Notes: generated from the letters alone by a model not told the origin. DNA of 64,000 nucleotides from Yersinia vastinensis (GCF_902726565.1 NZ_CACVAF010000007.1:1-64000); one strand, 5' to 3'. Counted from the first letter of the stretch, positions 32,313 through 42,718 are shown. Numbers and translations: made by a program.

Positions 32313-33557
32313 ATGAGCAGTAAACCGGTAAATCGTTGGCTAATTGTTGTTGGTACTATCATTGTTCAGATGGGTTTAGGCACTATTTATACTTGGAGCT
32401 TATTTAATCAACCTCTTGGGGAGAAATTCAGTTGGTCACTGGGGGCCGTTGCCACCACGTTTTCCATCACCAGCTTCTCATTAGCGATTGCCACTCTGTT
32501 TGCTGGCCGTCTACAAGAGCGCATCGGTATCCGTAAACTGACATTGATTTCCGGTATTATTCTCGGCCTTGGCCTGATTGCCAGCTCCTTTGCAACCTCT
32601 CTGGGTATGATTTATCTACTAGCTGGTATTGTGGTCGGCTTTGCCGATGGCACTGCCTACATCACCACTTTGTCAAATCTGATTAAATGGTTCCCAGAAC
32701 GTAAGGGGCTGATTTCAGGGATTTCGGTTGGCGCATTTGGTACTGGTAGCCTGTTGTTCAAGTATGTGAATGCTAGCTTGATTGCCAATCAAGGAGTATC
32801 GCTGGCTTTCTTTTACTGGGGTATTATTGTCATGGTGCTGGTCGGGGCAGGGTCATTCCTACTACGCGAGAAGGTAGTCGCACCCCAAGCTGCCAACAGC
32901 TTGCAATCTGCATCCGCTGGCCGTGATTTCAGTGTCAAAGAGATGCTGGCAGTGAAAGAGTCTTACTTCCTGTTTATCATCTTCTTCACAGCATGTATGA
33001 GTGGCTTATATCTGATTGGTATTGTGAAAGATTTAGGCGTACAACTGGCGGGGATGGACATGGCGATGGCGGCTAATACGGTGTCTGCTATCGCCATATT
33101 TAACACCGCCGGGCGCATTATTTTAGGGGCATTATCAGATAAAGTAGGCCGCCTAAGAGTGATCAGTTTTACCTTATTGGTGACGACTCTGGCCGTATCT
33201 GTACTGAGTTTTGTTCCACTCACTCACGCGTTATTCTTCTTGTGTGTTGGAGCCATTGCTTTCTGTTTCGGCGGCAATATCACCGTGTTCCCCGCCATTG
33301 TTGGTGACTTCTTTGGTCTGAAAAACCACAGCAAAAACTATGGTGTTATTTATCAAGGGTTTGGTTTGGGAGCGCTGGCGGGATCATTTATCGCAGCCCG
33401 TCTGGGCGGATATCACGCAACCTTTATCGTGATTGCAGTATTGTCAGTGATCTCTTTGCTGTTAACACTGATAATCAAGCCACCTAAAGGTGCCACTGCC
33501 GAGGCAGAAAATGTATCAACTGCCCCAGCAAGAGTGACTGCCAGCAGCCATGCATGA
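32313..33557 (+). CDS. yhjX: YhjX-type MFS transporter (oxalate/formate antiporter group)
   Basis: A 414-residue inner-membrane protein with about 12 hydrophobic segments. LGTIYTWSLFN, LSNLIKWFPERKGLISG and NITVFPAIVGDFFGLKNHSKNYGVIYQGFG agree closely with E. coli YhjX, a pyruvate-induced transporter. ATG 32313 is preferred (AAGGAG at 32301-32306); the longer frame from 32244 lacks a ribosome site. Regulation by the adjacent YpdAB through the site at 32090-32120 is likely. Confidence 0.88.
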   Translation: MSSKPVNRWLIVVGTIIVQMGLGTIYTWSLFNQPLGEKFSWSLGAVATTFSITSFSLAIATLFAGRLQERIGIRKLTLISGIILGLGLIASSFATSLGMIYLLAGIVVGFADGTAYITTLSNLIKWFPERKGLISGISVGAFGTGSLLFKYVNASLIANQGVSLAFFYWGIIVMVLVGAGSFLLREKVVAPQAANSLQSASAGRDFSVKEMLAVKESYFLFIIFFTACMSGLYLIGIVKDLGVQLAGMDMAMAANTVSAIAIFNTAGRIILGALSDKVGRLRVISFTLLVTTLAVSVLSFVPLTHALFFLCVGAIAFCFGGNITVFPAIVGDFFGLKNHSKNYGVIYQGFGLGALAGSFIAARLGGYHATFIVIAVLSVISLLLTLIIKPPKGATAEAENVSTAPARVTASSHA

Positions 33558-33573
33558 CAGCTAATTTAGACAC

Positions 33574-33604
33574 AAAAAAGCAGAACCTTGGTTCTGCTTT
33601 TTTT
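33574..33604 (+). terminator. Terminator after the YhjX-type gene
   Basis: A 14-bp perfect stem (AAAAAAGCAGAACC / GGTTCTGCTTTTTT) ends in a T run, 17 nt after the stop codon. Confidence 0.9.
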
Positions 33605-33698
33605 ATCAAGTAGTCTAAAAAACTATCCTTGACGTCATTACAAATGAGGGGACTTAAAGAGTGATAATCACTCCCTATTAAACCTTACGTTCCAACGA

Positions 33699-34664
33699 TT
33701 AGAGTTCATGCCCTAATTTTTGACGTAGGTACGCTCCGGCCCCCAGCAAGCCGGGCTGTTGATGCGTAATCATGTAAACGGGAATATCCTGCAAGAAATC
33801 TTTGAAACGCCCTTTATCTTCAAAAGCACCACGGAAGCCAGAGGCTTTAAAGAACTCCATAAAGCGCGGCACGATACCACCAGCAATATAGACGCCACCA
33901 AAGGTACTGAGATTCAGTGCCAGATTACCGCCAAAGCGCCCCATGATCACACAGAACAGTGATAGTGCGCGGCGGCAGTCGGTGCAGCTATCAGCTAAGG
34001 CACGCTCAGTCACATCTTTAGGGGCAAGATTCTCTGGTAGGCGCCCATCAGAAATCACAATCGCCCGATATAAATTGATCAACCCCGGCCCGGACAAAAC
34101 CCGTTCAGCGGAAACATGGCCCAGTTCATGGCGCAACACCGCCAGAATTTGGTCTTCTTCATCACTGTTGGGGGCAAAATCCACATGCCCACCCTCACCC
34201 GGCAAGCTTATCCAACGTTTATCCACATTGACTAAATGCGCCACTCCCAACCCTGTCCCCGCGCCATAGACGGCAACAGGCTTACCTGGCTGTGGTGATG
34301 TGCCACCAAATTGCAGAATATCCTGTTCTGAAAGCACCGGAATCGCCATTGATACCGCCGTAAAATCATTGATAACTTCTAAATGATTCAGCCCCAAACT
34401 TTTCTGCATTGCCGCAATAGAAAATGCCCAAGTATGGTTGGTCATCGCCACCCAATCCCCGGTAATCGGGCAGGCAATGGCAATACAGGCATCAGTGACA
34501 GTAACCTGATGTTCTGACAAATATTGCTTAATCACATCTTCCAGACTGTCGTATTCCAGACCTGAATATGTTTGTGCTTGTGATAGTTCGCCCGTCGTCA
34601 CAGCGCAGAGCGCCAAACGGGCATTAGTGCCGCCAACGTCACCCACCAGGGCATAGCTCGTCAT
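33699..34664 (-). CDS. glk: Glucokinase
   Basis: A 321-residue cytosolic kinase forming glucose-6-phosphate from glucose and ATP. The ATP-binding loop [15 protein letters not shown] at the N-terminus, the GAGTGLG and LPGEGGH substrate regions and the ROK-like C-terminal half identify it. Start ATG 34664 (MTSYALVGD) matches E. coli Glk in length; the longest frame would add 12 residues. In E. coli it is also near mntH and ypdAB. Confidence 0.96.
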   Translation of the reverse strand: MTSYALVGDVGGTNARLALCAVTTGELSQAQTYSGLEYDSLEDVIKQYLSEHQVTVTDACIAIACPITGDWVAMTNHTWAFSIAAMQKSLGLNHLEVINDFTAVSMAIPVLSEQDILQFGGTSPQPGKPVAVYGAGTGLGVAHLVNVDKRWISLPGEGGHVDFAPNSDEEDQILAVLRHELGHVSAERVLSGPGLINLYRAIVISDGRLPENLAPKDVTERALADSCTDCRRALSLFCVIMGRFGGNLALNLSTFGGVYIAGGIVPRFMEFFKASGFRGAFEDKGRFKDFLQDIPVYMITHQQPGLLGAGAYLRQKLGHEL

Positions 34665-34847
34665 CAGAAACTTCTCCATTACAGGGATTCTTAACTTCAA
34701 CTACGCTCACTGTAAAATCAGGTTGGAGAAACAACAATCTCATTGCTGTAAACCCTTTCGCTTTGGGATAAAGATCACAAAAAAACGTTTCAGCAGCAGC
34801 AAATTGCCGCGACTGAACACGAAAAAGGGGATATCGTTTTGAGGAAA

Positions 34848-35324
34848 TTAGTTCGAGCCACGCCCTTTATCAGACGCTGGGGTCAATGTACTTGACTGGC
34901 GGGAACGAATAATCCGCATCCGTAAGCTATCATAGGCCCAGTTGTAACAGACGGTGTATGGCAGGAAGAACAGGAAGAAACCAATCTCCAGTATAAATGC
35001 CTGTAACAATGAAACCCCTAATACGAAAGCAGCGATAGGCAAGCCAATCAGGATAAATCCACCTTCAAAGCCCAAAGCATGCAGCACCCGCACCAATGCC
35101 GTTTTTGCCACCCGGCTCACTGGCCAGAAGTAGTCGAACAGGCTGTTGTAAATAATATTCCACAGCATCGCCACTGAAGAGAGAATGACGGCCAATGCCC
35201 CCATTTGTAAAATAGGACGATCCAACAGCCACGCTGCAACAGGGGCAGAAATAGCCACCGCAATCACTTCAAAACCTACGGCATGAATAACTCGTTCAAA
35301 AAAAGATCTGTGATGGACTTGCAT
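34848..35324 (-). CDS. PACE-family efflux transporter (AceI-like)
   Basis: A 158-residue inner-membrane protein with four hydrophobic segments arranged as two bacterial transmembrane pair domains. The first starts RVIHAVGFEVIAVAISAP and the second RVLHALGFEGGFILIGLP, each with the conserved glutamate in the first helix of the pair. This family exports biocides such as chlorhexidine, proflavine and short diamines. It diverges from a LysR regulator, which is the common arrangement. Confidence 0.9.
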   Translation of the reverse strand: MQVHHRSFFERVIHAVGFEVIAVAISAPVAAWLLDRPILQMGALAVILSSVAMLWNIIYNSLFDYFWPVSRVAKTALVRVLHALGFEGGFILIGLPIAAFVLGVSLLQAFILEIGFFLFFLPYTVCYNWAYDSLRMRIIRSRQSSTLTPASDKGRGSN

Positions 35325-35359
35325 AAAACACCTACATAATTAACCGATAATATCTTGTT

Positions 35360-35375
35360 GATGGTGATTATCATC
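35360..35375. promoter_or_regulatory. Imperfect palindrome between the PACE gene and its LysR regulator
   Basis: GATGGTGA-TTATCATC is a 16-bp inverted repeat matching at six of eight positions, in the 101-bp divergent promoter region. It could be a LysR-type binding site, or a coincidental Fur-like sequence. Confidence 0.35.
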
Positions 35376-35425
35376 GTTTTTTAAGATAGATTAAAAATAG
35401 AACCCATCGATAAAATAGATAGTTT

Positions 35426-36301
35426 ATGCACTATTCTCCTGAGGCATTAATTGCGTTTGTTGAAGCCGCAGCACTTGGCTCCTTCTCAGCCGCAGCCCGT
35501 AAACTTCGTAAAAGCCAGTCAACCATCAGCACTGCTATTGCCAATTTGGAGGCTGATTTGGGCTTGACGTTGTTTGACAGGCAAGCGCGTCAGCCAGTGT
35601 TAACTGACCATGGGCGCCGTGTGCTGTCTCATGTGCAGGAGATTCTGGCCGCCAGTGAACGGCTGGATAATTTATCCATTAGGTTGGCCGGTCAGGTTGA
35701 AACACGGCTGACGTTTGTCCTCTCTGACACTTATCAACCCACACATCATGAAAGCCTGTTGCGCCGCTTTGAGCAGCGCTACCCCGATATTGAATTTGAG
35801 TGTTTGATTGCCGAAGATGACGATGTCATAGATTTGCTACAACTGCGGCGTGCTCATATTGGTGTGGTGGAGGTTCAGTCGCACTATCCGCCGGACATTG
35901 CAGCCAGCCGTTTAGCCGCACAAACTGAAATGGCGATATTTGTCCAAGCTGACCATCCGTTAGCGCAGTTTTCCCACGTTCGTCCTGAGCAACTGGCAAC
36001 CACTCGCCAGCTTCGCCTCAATACATACAACCGCACGGAGCGTAATCAGTCGCAGGGGCTAATGTGGTCAGCGCCGAGTTATTTAATGTTACTGGAAATG
36101 GCTGAACAAGGTTTTGGCTGGGCCATTTTACCGCGCTGGCTAGTTGAGCAATATAGTCATAGAAAACTGGTGGCCTTGCCCACCGCCGGCTGGCCAAAGA
36201 TGATCTCAATTGATGCGGTTTGGTCGAAAAAAAGCCCACCTGGCCCGGCAGGCTATTGGTTATTGGATCAATTGACTGGCAATACCAATACAGATAAATA
36301 A
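35426..36301 (+). CDS. LysR-family regulator divergent from the PACE efflux gene
   Basis: A 291-residue regulator: N-terminal winged helix-turn-helix (about 5-62, SFSAAARKLRKSQSTISTAIANLE) and a substrate-binding-like effector domain (about 90-285). It most likely activates the divergent PACE transporter, in analogy to AceR of Acinetobacter. It ends 4 nt before the stop of the convergent ipdC. Confidence 0.88.
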   Translation: MHYSPEALIAFVEAAALGSFSAAARKLRKSQSTISTAIANLEADLGLTLFDRQARQPVLTDHGRRVLSHVQEILAASERLDNLSIRLAGQVETRLTFVLSDTYQPTHHESLLRRFEQRYPDIEFECLIAEDDDVIDLLQLRRAHIGVVEVQSHYPPDIAASRLAAQTEMAIFVQADHPLAQFSHVRPEQLATTRQLRLNTYNRTERNQSQGLMWSAPSYLMLLEMAEQGFGWAILPRWLVEQYSHRKLVALPTAGWPKMISIDAVWSKKSPPGPAGYWLLDQLTGNTNTDK

Positions 36302-36305
36302 ACCG

Positions 36306-37973
36306 TTAAAGCACTGTATTTCGGGCCTGAAGAGATTTAGCGATATTGATAAGTAACTCTGGGGCATCCATTTGTGGTAATACCACTTCGATAAAAGCCA
36401 ACTGCTCAATATTCTCGATGTCTGCCAGCACCTGCTGCAATTGATCAACCTGAGTTACCGTCGCCGTAAAGGATTCTTTACCCTTAGCTAAGGCTTGTGG
36501 TAGCTGTGACCAGTTCCATTCGGCCACATCGTTATAGCGTTGCTGTGGCCCGTTAATCATTCGTTCCACGGTATACCCTTGGTTATTCAAGAGAAAAATA
36601 ATGGGATTTAAGCCACTGCGCAGCATCGATCCTAGCTCTTGAATGGTTAATTGTGCCGCCCCATCCCCCAACAGCAATATCATTCGCCGCTGAGGTTGCG
36701 CCACTTGTGCGCCATAAGCTGCGGGTAAACTAAAACCAATTGATCCCCATAATGACTGAGTGAAAAGGATACATTCTGAAGGTAACGTCAGTGTCGCCGC
36801 ACCAAAGCAAGAGGTGCCCTGATCCGTCACCACAATATCGTTCGGGCGCAGAAAATGTTGGATGTGATACCAAAATGCCTTTTGATCCAGAATGTTATAT
36901 TGTGGTGCCTCCAACACTGGATGAGCGATCATGGAGGGTTGCCACTCATCTTGCAGTGATTTGCACAATTGATGCAATACCTCCACAGCGACCACCATGG
37001 GGATTTGGTTGAACACTTTTTGCCCAATACGCACCTGTTCTGGTTGGATATCAATACAATTATCCTGGGTAATATGCTGGCTGAATCCGGCAGTAGTGGT
37101 ATCGACAAACCACACTCCGACGGCGATCAGCACATCAGCCTCTTCGATATATGCTTTGACGTTGGCCTCACTGGCCGCACCAGCATAAGTGCCGATAAAC
37201 ATCGGGTGCGTCTCATCCAATAGCCCTTTTCCCATCAATAACGTTGCATGTGGCAGATCCACCTCCGCCAGCCAGTGACGTAACGGTTGTCGGGCACCAA
37301 AACGATCGGCCAGAAAATCAGCTAATAGGGCTATCCGTTGCGCCGACTGCAATTTTTCGCGAGCGGCATCAGTAAATGCCTGCAACGATGTCGGCGATAA
37401 GAGAGGTTGCGGCAGAGACAACTCACCCAAAGATGTTGCCACATCAGCTTGTGCAACATCGGCGGGCAGTTGGAGATAAACAGGGCGTCGCTGGCACAAT
37501 GCTGCCACAAGCAAGCGATCTATTTCGGCTACCGCATTCTTGGCAGTCAAGTTGGCCTGCGCGCAGGTAACCTCTTTTGCCATACGGGCAAAATGACCAA
37601 AGTCACCGTCACCTAATGAGTGATGCAGCAATTCTCCCGCCTTTTGTGCATCTAGTGCAGGAGTGCCAACAATATGAATAACAGGAAGATATTCAGCATA
37701 ACTACCTGCTATTCCATTAATGGCGCTTAACTCTCCGACCCCTACAGTGGTTAACAATGCCGCAGCAGGCATGACACGGGCATACCCATCTGCGGCATAC
37801 GCCGCATTAAGCTCATTAGCGCATCCCATCCAGTGGATAACGGGATGATTTATCACATGATCAAGAAAATGAAGATTGAAATCACCAGGAACACCAAAGA
37901 GATGTCGGACACCTAATTGCGCCAAGCGATCCAGTAAGTAATCCGCCACTTTGTAGCTGCTGACCATAACCAT
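36306..37973 (-). CDS. ipdC: Indolepyruvate/2-keto acid decarboxylase (ThDP-dependent)
   Basis: A 555-residue enzyme of the pyruvate decarboxylase family that turns indolepyruvate (or phenylpyruvate, pyruvate) into the aldehyde. The catalytic glutamate lies in ANELNAAYAADGYAR, the HH pair in ELLHHSLGDGDF, and the ThDP-magnesium motif runs from GDGAAQL to LNNQGY. These match IpdC of Enterobacter and relatives. The ATG at 37973 has AAGG 5 nt before; a second ATG lies two codons on. In plant-associated enterobacteria it makes indole-3-acetate; that role here is not shown. Confidence 0.85.
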   Translation of the reverse strand: MVMVSSYKVADYLLDRLAQLGVRHLFGVPGDFNLHFLDHVINHPVIHWMGCANELNAAYAADGYARVMPAAALLTTVGVGELSAINGIAGSYAEYLPVIHIVGTPALDAQKAGELLHHSLGDGDFGHFARMAKEVTCAQANLTAKNAVAEIDRLLVAALCQRRPVYLQLPADVAQADVATSLGELSLPQPLLSPTSLQAFTDAAREKLQSAQRIALLADFLADRFGARQPLRHWLAEVDLPHATLLMGKGLLDETHPMFIGTYAGAASEANVKAYIEEADVLIAVGVWFVDTTTAGFSQHITQDNCIDIQPEQVRIGQKVFNQIPMVVAVEVLHQLCKSLQDEWQPSMIAHPVLEAPQYNILDQKAFWYHIQHFLRPNDIVVTDQGTSCFGAATLTLPSECILFTQSLWGSIGFSLPAAYGAQVAQPQRRMILLLGDGAAQLTIQELGSMLRSGLNPIIFLLNNQGYTVERMINGPQQRYNDVAEWNWSQLPQALAKGKESFTATVTQVDQLQQVLADIENIEQLAFIEVVLPQMDAPELLINIAKSLQARNTVL

Positions 37974-38198
37974 ATCAACCTTAATGCTGATTATCGTGAG
38001 ATAAGTATTAAGCAAAACATAAATATATCTAATATTTTTGAATTATTAATTAGCGCGTACTGTCATCTTTTGCTGACATCCCGACTTCAGTCATAAGCAT
38101 CATCACGTCAACAAGAGATAACGTGATCTCACTAGCTTACGCAGCGGGTGAACACGCATACACTCAAGTGTCGTTTATTCTCATCAATAAGGGTCATC

Positions 38199-39188
38199 AT
38201 GGTCTATCAAGCAGCCTCCTCCCGCTATCAGGAAATGGAGTACCATCGTTGTGGTCGTCATGGGCTATTGCTCCCGGCTATTTCACTTGGACTATGGCAT
38301 AACTTTGGTGATAGCACGCTGTATGAAAATAGCCGTCATTTGGTTCTCCGAGCTTTTGATCACGGTATTACCCACTTTGATTTAGCCAATAACTACGGCC
38401 CTCCCCCCGGATCGGCTGAACTGAATTTTGGTCGTATTTTGCAACAAGACCTGCGCCCTTATCGCGATGAGCTGATTATCTCCTCCAAGGCAGGCTACAC
38501 CATGTGGCCCGGCCCTTATGGTGATTGGGGTTCTAAAAAATATTTGGTGGCCAGTATCAATCAAAGCTTGCAACGTATGGGGTTGGATTATGTTGATATT
38601 TTCTATCACCACCGCCCAGATCCCAATACGCCATTGGAAGAAACGATGGCAGCGCTAGACCTGCTCGTACGGCAAGGTAAGGCACTGTATATCGGCTTGT
38701 CTAACTACCCGGCGACACTTATGCGTCAGGCTTGCGAAATTTTGGCGCAACTGGGGACTCCATGTCTGATTCATCAACCCAAATACTCAATGTTTGAGCG
38801 CTGGATTGAAGCAGATCTGCAAAATACGCTGGAGGAATATGGGGTGGGTTCCATTGCCTTTTCTCCACTGGCTGGCGGGTTATTAACTGATCGCTATTTG
38901 ACTGGCATCCCATTGGACTCACGAGCCGCCAGTGACAGTAAATTCCTCAATCCTGAACAACTTACAGCGGAAAAACTGACGAAAGTGCGTCAATTGAATG
39001 AGTTGGCATTAGATCGTGGGCAGAAGTTGTCGCAGATGTCTTTAGCTTGGGTCTTACGAGGTGGGCGGGTAACCTCGGCTCTGATTGGAGCCAGTAAAAC
39101 GAGTCAAATCGATGATGCCGTCGGCATGCTGGCAAATACTGAATTCAGTGAAGCTGAGATAAAAATTATCGAAGACATTTTGGTGTAA
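38199..39188 (+). CDS. yghZ: Aldo-keto reductase YghZ-like (L-glyceraldehyde 3-phosphate reductase)
   Basis: A 329-residue AKR14-type enzyme. The catalytic residues appear as Asp and Tyr in THFDLANNYGPPPGSA, Lys in IISSKAGY and His in VDIFYHHRPD. The C-terminal GASKTSQIDDAV binds the NADPH phosphate. E. coli YghZ detoxifies L-glyceraldehyde 3-phosphate and methylglyoxal. I use ATG 38199 (MVYQA), as the frame from 38148 has no ribosome site or homology in the added part. Confidence 0.9.
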   Translation: MVYQAASSRYQEMEYHRCGRHGLLLPAISLGLWHNFGDSTLYENSRHLVLRAFDHGITHFDLANNYGPPPGSAELNFGRILQQDLRPYRDELIISSKAGYTMWPGPYGDWGSKKYLVASINQSLQRMGLDYVDIFYHHRPDPNTPLEETMAALDLLVRQGKALYIGLSNYPATLMRQACEILAQLGTPCLIHQPKYSMFERWIEADLQNTLEEYGVGSIAFSPLAGGLLTDRYLTGIPLDSRAASDSKFLNPEQLTAEKLTKVRQLNELALDRGQKLSQMSLAWVLRGGRVTSALIGASKTSQIDDAVGMLANTEFSEAEIKIIEDILV

Positions 39189-39209
39189 ACGTTTCCTCTC
39201 CTATCATCA

Positions 39210-39232
39210 AACAGGGGCTAAGTGCCCCTGTT
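39210..39232 (+). terminator. Stem-loop after yghZ
   Basis: AACAGGGGC / GCCCCTGTT with a 5-nt loop, 22 nt past the yghZ stop codon. The following T run is poor. Confidence 0.5.
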
Positions 39233-39353
39233 AACGTCCTTTCATCATCCTCACAGATAATTCCTAAATCTTTATTTTACAGTTTTATCCGAATCCCAGC
39301 GGGGACCGCACTGTTTAAGATGGTGTCATAGCCATAAGGCCAAATAAGGATGA

Positions 39354-39776
39354 ATGATGATAAAAGCGGCCCTGTTTAAATCGACGCTGTTGAAACTGAG
39401 TGTCGTGAGACCGAGAAGAATCAAGCCCTTGCTATTGATAACTATATTAGCTTGGTTCCCTCTCATTCCAATGGCAAATGCCGAGAGTATTGAATTGCTA
39501 CCCAGTGTGTCTTTGCAAATTGGCGAACAAGACCGCAGTGGTAATTATTGGGATGGTTATGATTGGCGCGACCGGCAGTGGTGGCACAACCATCAAGGCC
39601 GAGATTTAGGTGAACGAAACCGCCACGGCCATTACTGGGATGGTCACCGCTGGCAAAATAGAGGTTGGTGGAAAAAGAATTATTACTACCATGAAGGCCG
39701 CTACTGGAAATATGACAAGCACGCCAAAAAGCAACATCGCGGTCATGGAAAAGGGCATGGTCATCATCACGACTAA
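39354..39776 (+). CDS. ypeC: YpeC-like DUF2502 secreted protein
   Basis: A 140-residue periplasmic protein: N-terminal basic and hydrophobic region ending in PMANA (signal cleavage about residue 43), then a region of tandem W/Y/R-rich repeats ([30 protein letters not shown]) and a basic His-rich tail ([10 protein letters not shown]). This is the DUF2502 pattern of YpeC, which in E. coli sits beside mntH, as here. The N-terminal leader is about 20 residues longer than in E. coli. The His-rich tail may bind metal, which is only a guess. Confidence 0.82.
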   Translation: MMIKAALFKSTLLKLSVVRPRRIKPLLLITILAWFPLIPMANAESIELLPSVSLQIGEQDRSGNYWDGYDWRDRQWWHNHQGRDLGERNRHGHYWDGHRWQNRGWWKKNYYYHEGRYWKYDKHAKKQHRGHGKGHGHHHD

Positions 39777-39840
39777 GTCACGTTTGTTGTCAGGCGGGAG
39801 TTTGCCCCACCCGCCTTATGGCATCATTGTCTGTCGTTGA

Positions 39841-41070
39841 CTAAAGCAAACCCACAAGCAAGTATGCATTTAATCCAACCACGACCAGCACAATCAGTTT
39901 CCCCAAATTCTGAATCAATTTTGAGTTAACCATATCTCCCATCAATTCTTTATTGCCGGTGAAAACCAGCAGTGGCACCAATGCCAGTGCGATACCAAAA
40001 CTGAGCAATACCTGACTCATAACCAGTATCCGGGTAGCATCTAACCCCGCTAAAATAACAATAAAAGAGGGCAGCATAGTCACCAGACGACGAACCCAAA
40101 TGGGAATGTAAAACCGCACAAAGCCCTGCATAACCACTTGCCCAGCTAACGTCCCGACCACTGTTGATGAAAGCCCGGCGGCCACTAAACTTAAGCCAAA
40201 AATAGTGGCGGCAGCATTCCCCAGCAATGGTTGCAATGTTAAATAGGCTTGTTCAATCTCGGCAATACTGCCGTAACCATTGAAATGAAAAGCTGCTGCG
40301 GCTGTTGCCATCATCGCCAGATTGACGAAACCGGCGATGGTCATCGCAATCGCGACATCCAATTTCGTCGACGCATAACGATCCGCTTTAGAGCTCTCCC
40401 CTGCCGTTTGCGTCAATGAAGAATGCAGATAGATAACGTGCGGCATAATGGTGGCACCCAATACCCCGGCGGCTAAAAACACCGCATCACGGTTAGGTAA
40501 ATCTGGGACTAACATCCCTCGCCCTAGCGCTGCAATCTCAGGGCGCGAGAAAATAAGCTCAACAATGTAGGCGGCAGCAACAAACAGCAACAACCCACCG
40601 ATGACCAGTTCGAGCGGTTTTTGCCCACGGTTTTGCAGCATGAGAATGAGGAATGTTGCGATACCCGTCAGTACCGCCCCTTCCAAAAGAGTGACACCTA
40701 AGAGCAATTTAAAGCCGATCGCCGCACCGATAAACTCAGCCAAATCCGTTGCTATTGCGATTATCTCGGCTTGCACCCAGTACGCCCAAACTACGGGACG
40801 GGGGAAACGATCTCGAATGTGTTCAGCCAGATTTTTACCCGTTGCAATACCGAGTTTGGCAGAAAGTAATTGGATAAGCATGGCCATGATGTTGGCCCAA
40901 ACGACTACCCATAAAAGGGTGTAGCCAAATGAAGCGCCCGCTTGAATATTGGTGGCAAAGTTACCGGGGTCAATATAACCAATGGCCGCGATAAAAGCAG
41001 GCCCCATCAGGGAGAGCTTAATCCTCCTTGATGTACGGCGGGATGTATCGACAGCACGGCTATTCAACAT
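39841..41070 (-). CDS. mntH: Nramp manganese/iron proton symporter MntH
   Basis: A 409-residue inner-membrane importer of Mn(II) and Fe(II) with about 11 hydrophobic segments. The TM1 metal-binding DPGN motif (Asp34-Asn37 in [10 protein letters not shown]) and the TM6 MPH motif ([10 protein letters not shown]) are intact. A Fur-box-like palindrome lies 58 bp before the start codon. Adjacent divergent nupC and nearby ypeC match E. coli. Confidence 0.95.
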   Translation of the reverse strand: MLNSRAVDTSRRTSRRIKLSLMGPAFIAAIGYIDPGNFATNIQAGASFGYTLLWVVVWANIMAMLIQLLSAKLGIATGKNLAEHIRDRFPRPVVWAYWVQAEIIAIATDLAEFIGAAIGFKLLLGVTLLEGAVLTGIATFLILMLQNRGQKPLELVIGGLLLFVAAAYIVELIFSRPEIAALGRGMLVPDLPNRDAVFLAAGVLGATIMPHVIYLHSSLTQTAGESSKADRYASTKLDVAIAMTIAGFVNLAMMATAAAAFHFNGYGSIAEIEQAYLTLQPLLGNAAATIFGLSLVAAGLSSTVVGTLAGQVVMQGFVRFYIPIWVRRLVTMLPSFIVILAGLDATRILVMSQVLLSFGIALALVPLLVFTGNKELMGDMVNSKLIQNLGKLIVLVVVGLNAYLLVGLL

Positions 41071-41127
41071 TCAGTATTACCCTTGGGGAATTTACGGCTA
41101 CTCTCTGATCACCAATAATAGATAAAT

Positions 41128-41140
41128 GATAATAATTATC
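41128..41140. promoter_or_regulatory. Fur-box-like site upstream of mntH
   Basis: GATAAT-A-ATTATC is a perfect 6-1-6 inverted repeat, the core Fur recognition form. Upstream of mntH, Fur repression is known in E. coli and Salmonella. Confidence 0.65.
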
Positions 41141-41334
41141 AAGCGCATTTAGAACGACAAAACTTATCTCTCTGATAGCCAATACCGCATAATTTGCCGT
41201 GCAATAATCTTTTGCGCATTGTTTCTGAAAACCGTGCCAAATCTGACATCGCAGCTTCCAAGACTGGGAGCTACAATTATCCAAGCTCATGGATTAAAAC
41301 TACCTCTTTAGCATATTATTAACATCCTATTTTT

Positions 41335-41350
41335 TGTGATCTACCCCACT
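41335..41350 (+). promoter_or_regulatory. Weak CRP-like site upstream of nupC
   Basis: TGTGA-TCTACC-CCACT has a perfect left half and three of five right-half positions. E. coli nupC is under CRP/CytR control, so the position is reasonable, but the match is weak. Confidence 0.3.
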
Positions 41351-41467
41351 AATTTGTTTGCATTTATGAAAGTGAATTTCTATATTTGCAGCCTACGTCT
41401 CGTTTTTAATGTAGCCGTTACATAAAATGTCCACGAAAATCTAGCCTGCCTCAAATTTGGAGCACAT

Positions 41468-42652
41468 ATGTCCCATATTCTGCAGTTTGCGTTGGCCTTG
41501 ATCGTGGTGGCCATATTAGCTCTGGCTGCCTGTAAAGATCGCAAGAGCATCCGCATTCGGTTTGTTATTCAATTGCTGGTTATTGAAGTGTTATTGGCGT
41601 ACTTCTTCCTCCATTCGGAAGCTGGATTAGGTTTTGTGAAAGGATTCGCCGGCTTATTCGACAAATTACTCGGATTCGCTGCTACCGGTACTGACTTTGT
41701 CTTTGGCAATATGGGGGATAAAGGTCTGGCGTTCTTCTTCCTGAGAGTGCTGTGCCCTATCGTCTTCATTTCTGCCTTAATCGGTATTTTGCAATACATC
41801 AAAGTACTGCCGATCGTTATCCGTATCATTGGTACTTTATTGTCCAAAATTAACGGCATGGGCAAACTGGAATCATTCAACGCAGTGAGTTCACTGATTC
41901 TGGGCCAGTCTGAAAACTTTATCGCTTATAAAGACATTTTGGGCAAAATGTCCGAAAAACGTATGTACACCATGGCAGCAACTGCAATGTCGACAGTTTC
42001 TATGTCGATTGTGGGGGCTTATATGTCAATGCTGGACGCGAAATTCGTGGTCGCGGCACTGGTGCTTAACATGTTCAGTACCTTTATCGTGTTGTCATTA
42101 ATCAACCCGTATAAAGCTGAAGAAGAAGAAGAGTTACAACTCAGTAACTTGCATGAAGGCCAAAGCTTCTTTGAAATGCTGGGGGAATACATCCTGGCGG
42201 GCTTCAAAGTCGCCATTATTGTTGCTGCAATGCTGATTGGTTTTATCGCATTGATTGCTGCTGTAAATGCCTTGTTCAGCCTGCTGTTCGGTATTAGCTT
42301 CCAAGGAATCTTGGGTTATGTGTTCTTCCCGTTCGCATGGATTATGGGCGTTCCGGCGCATGAAGCCTTGCAAGTGGGTAGTATCATGGCGACCAAACTG
42401 GTTTCTAACGAATTTGTGGCAATGATGGACTTGCAGAAAGTCGCATCAGAACTGTCACCACGTAGTGTCGGTATTCTGTCCGTGTTCTTGGTTTCATTCG
42501 CGAACTTCTCTTCTATCGGTATCGTAGCCGGGGCGATTAAAGGTCTGAATGAACATCAGGGGAATGTGGTTTCTCGTTTTGGTTTAAAACTGCTATACGG
42601 CTCCACACTGGTGAGCGTATTGTCCGCCTCTATCGCGGGTCTGGTACTCTAA
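41468..42652 (+). CDS. nupC: Nucleoside:proton symporter NupC
   Basis: A 394-residue concentrative nucleoside transporter with about eight to ten hydrophobic segments. The conserved [13 protein letters not shown] and NEFVAMMDL segments form the nucleoside and cation site. It imports pyrimidine and most purine nucleosides. A ribosome site (TTTGGAGCAC) precedes the ATG. A strong terminator follows at 42678-42703. Confidence 0.96.
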   Translation: MSHILQFALALIVVAILALAACKDRKSIRIRFVIQLLVIEVLLAYFFLHSEAGLGFVKGFAGLFDKLLGFAATGTDFVFGNMGDKGLAFFFLRVLCPIVFISALIGILQYIKVLPIVIRIIGTLLSKINGMGKLESFNAVSSLILGQSENFIAYKDILGKMSEKRMYTMAATAMSTVSMSIVGAYMSMLDAKFVVAALVLNMFSTFIVLSLINPYKAEEEEELQLSNLHEGQSFFEMLGEYILAGFKVAIIVAAMLIGFIALIAAVNALFSLLFGISFQGILGYVFFPFAWIMGVPAHEALQVGSIMATKLVSNEFVAMMDLQKVASELSPRSVGILSVFLVSFANFSSIGIVAGAIKGLNEHQGNVVSRFGLKLLYGSTLVSVLSASIAGLVL

Positions 42653-42677
42653 TAAGTCGCATCAGAAAGCAGTGAAT

Positions 42678-42703
42678 AAAAAGGCGCTACGGCGCCTTTT
42701 TTT
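42678..42703 (+). terminator. Terminator after nupC
   Basis: AAAAAGGCGC-TACG-GCGCCTTTTTTT, 25 nt after the nupC stop codon: a perfect GC stem followed by T. Confidence 0.9.
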
Positions 42704-42718
42704 ACAGCTGCAATTCAA

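Larger units (their letters stand above)
41071..41467. other. Divergent regulatory region between mntH and nupC
   Basis: About 400 bp hold the mntH promoter with a Fur-like box (41128-41140) and the nupC promoter with a weak CRP-like site (41335-41350). A 76-codon minus-strand frame (41060-41290) has no supporting signal. I find no yybP-ykoY-like riboswitch and no clear match to the E. coli MntR box. Confidence 0.6.

Noticed and set aside
41060-41290. 76-codon minus-strand frame upstream of mntH
   Set aside because: Overlaps the mntH start and the Fur-like box; no homology or ribosome site.
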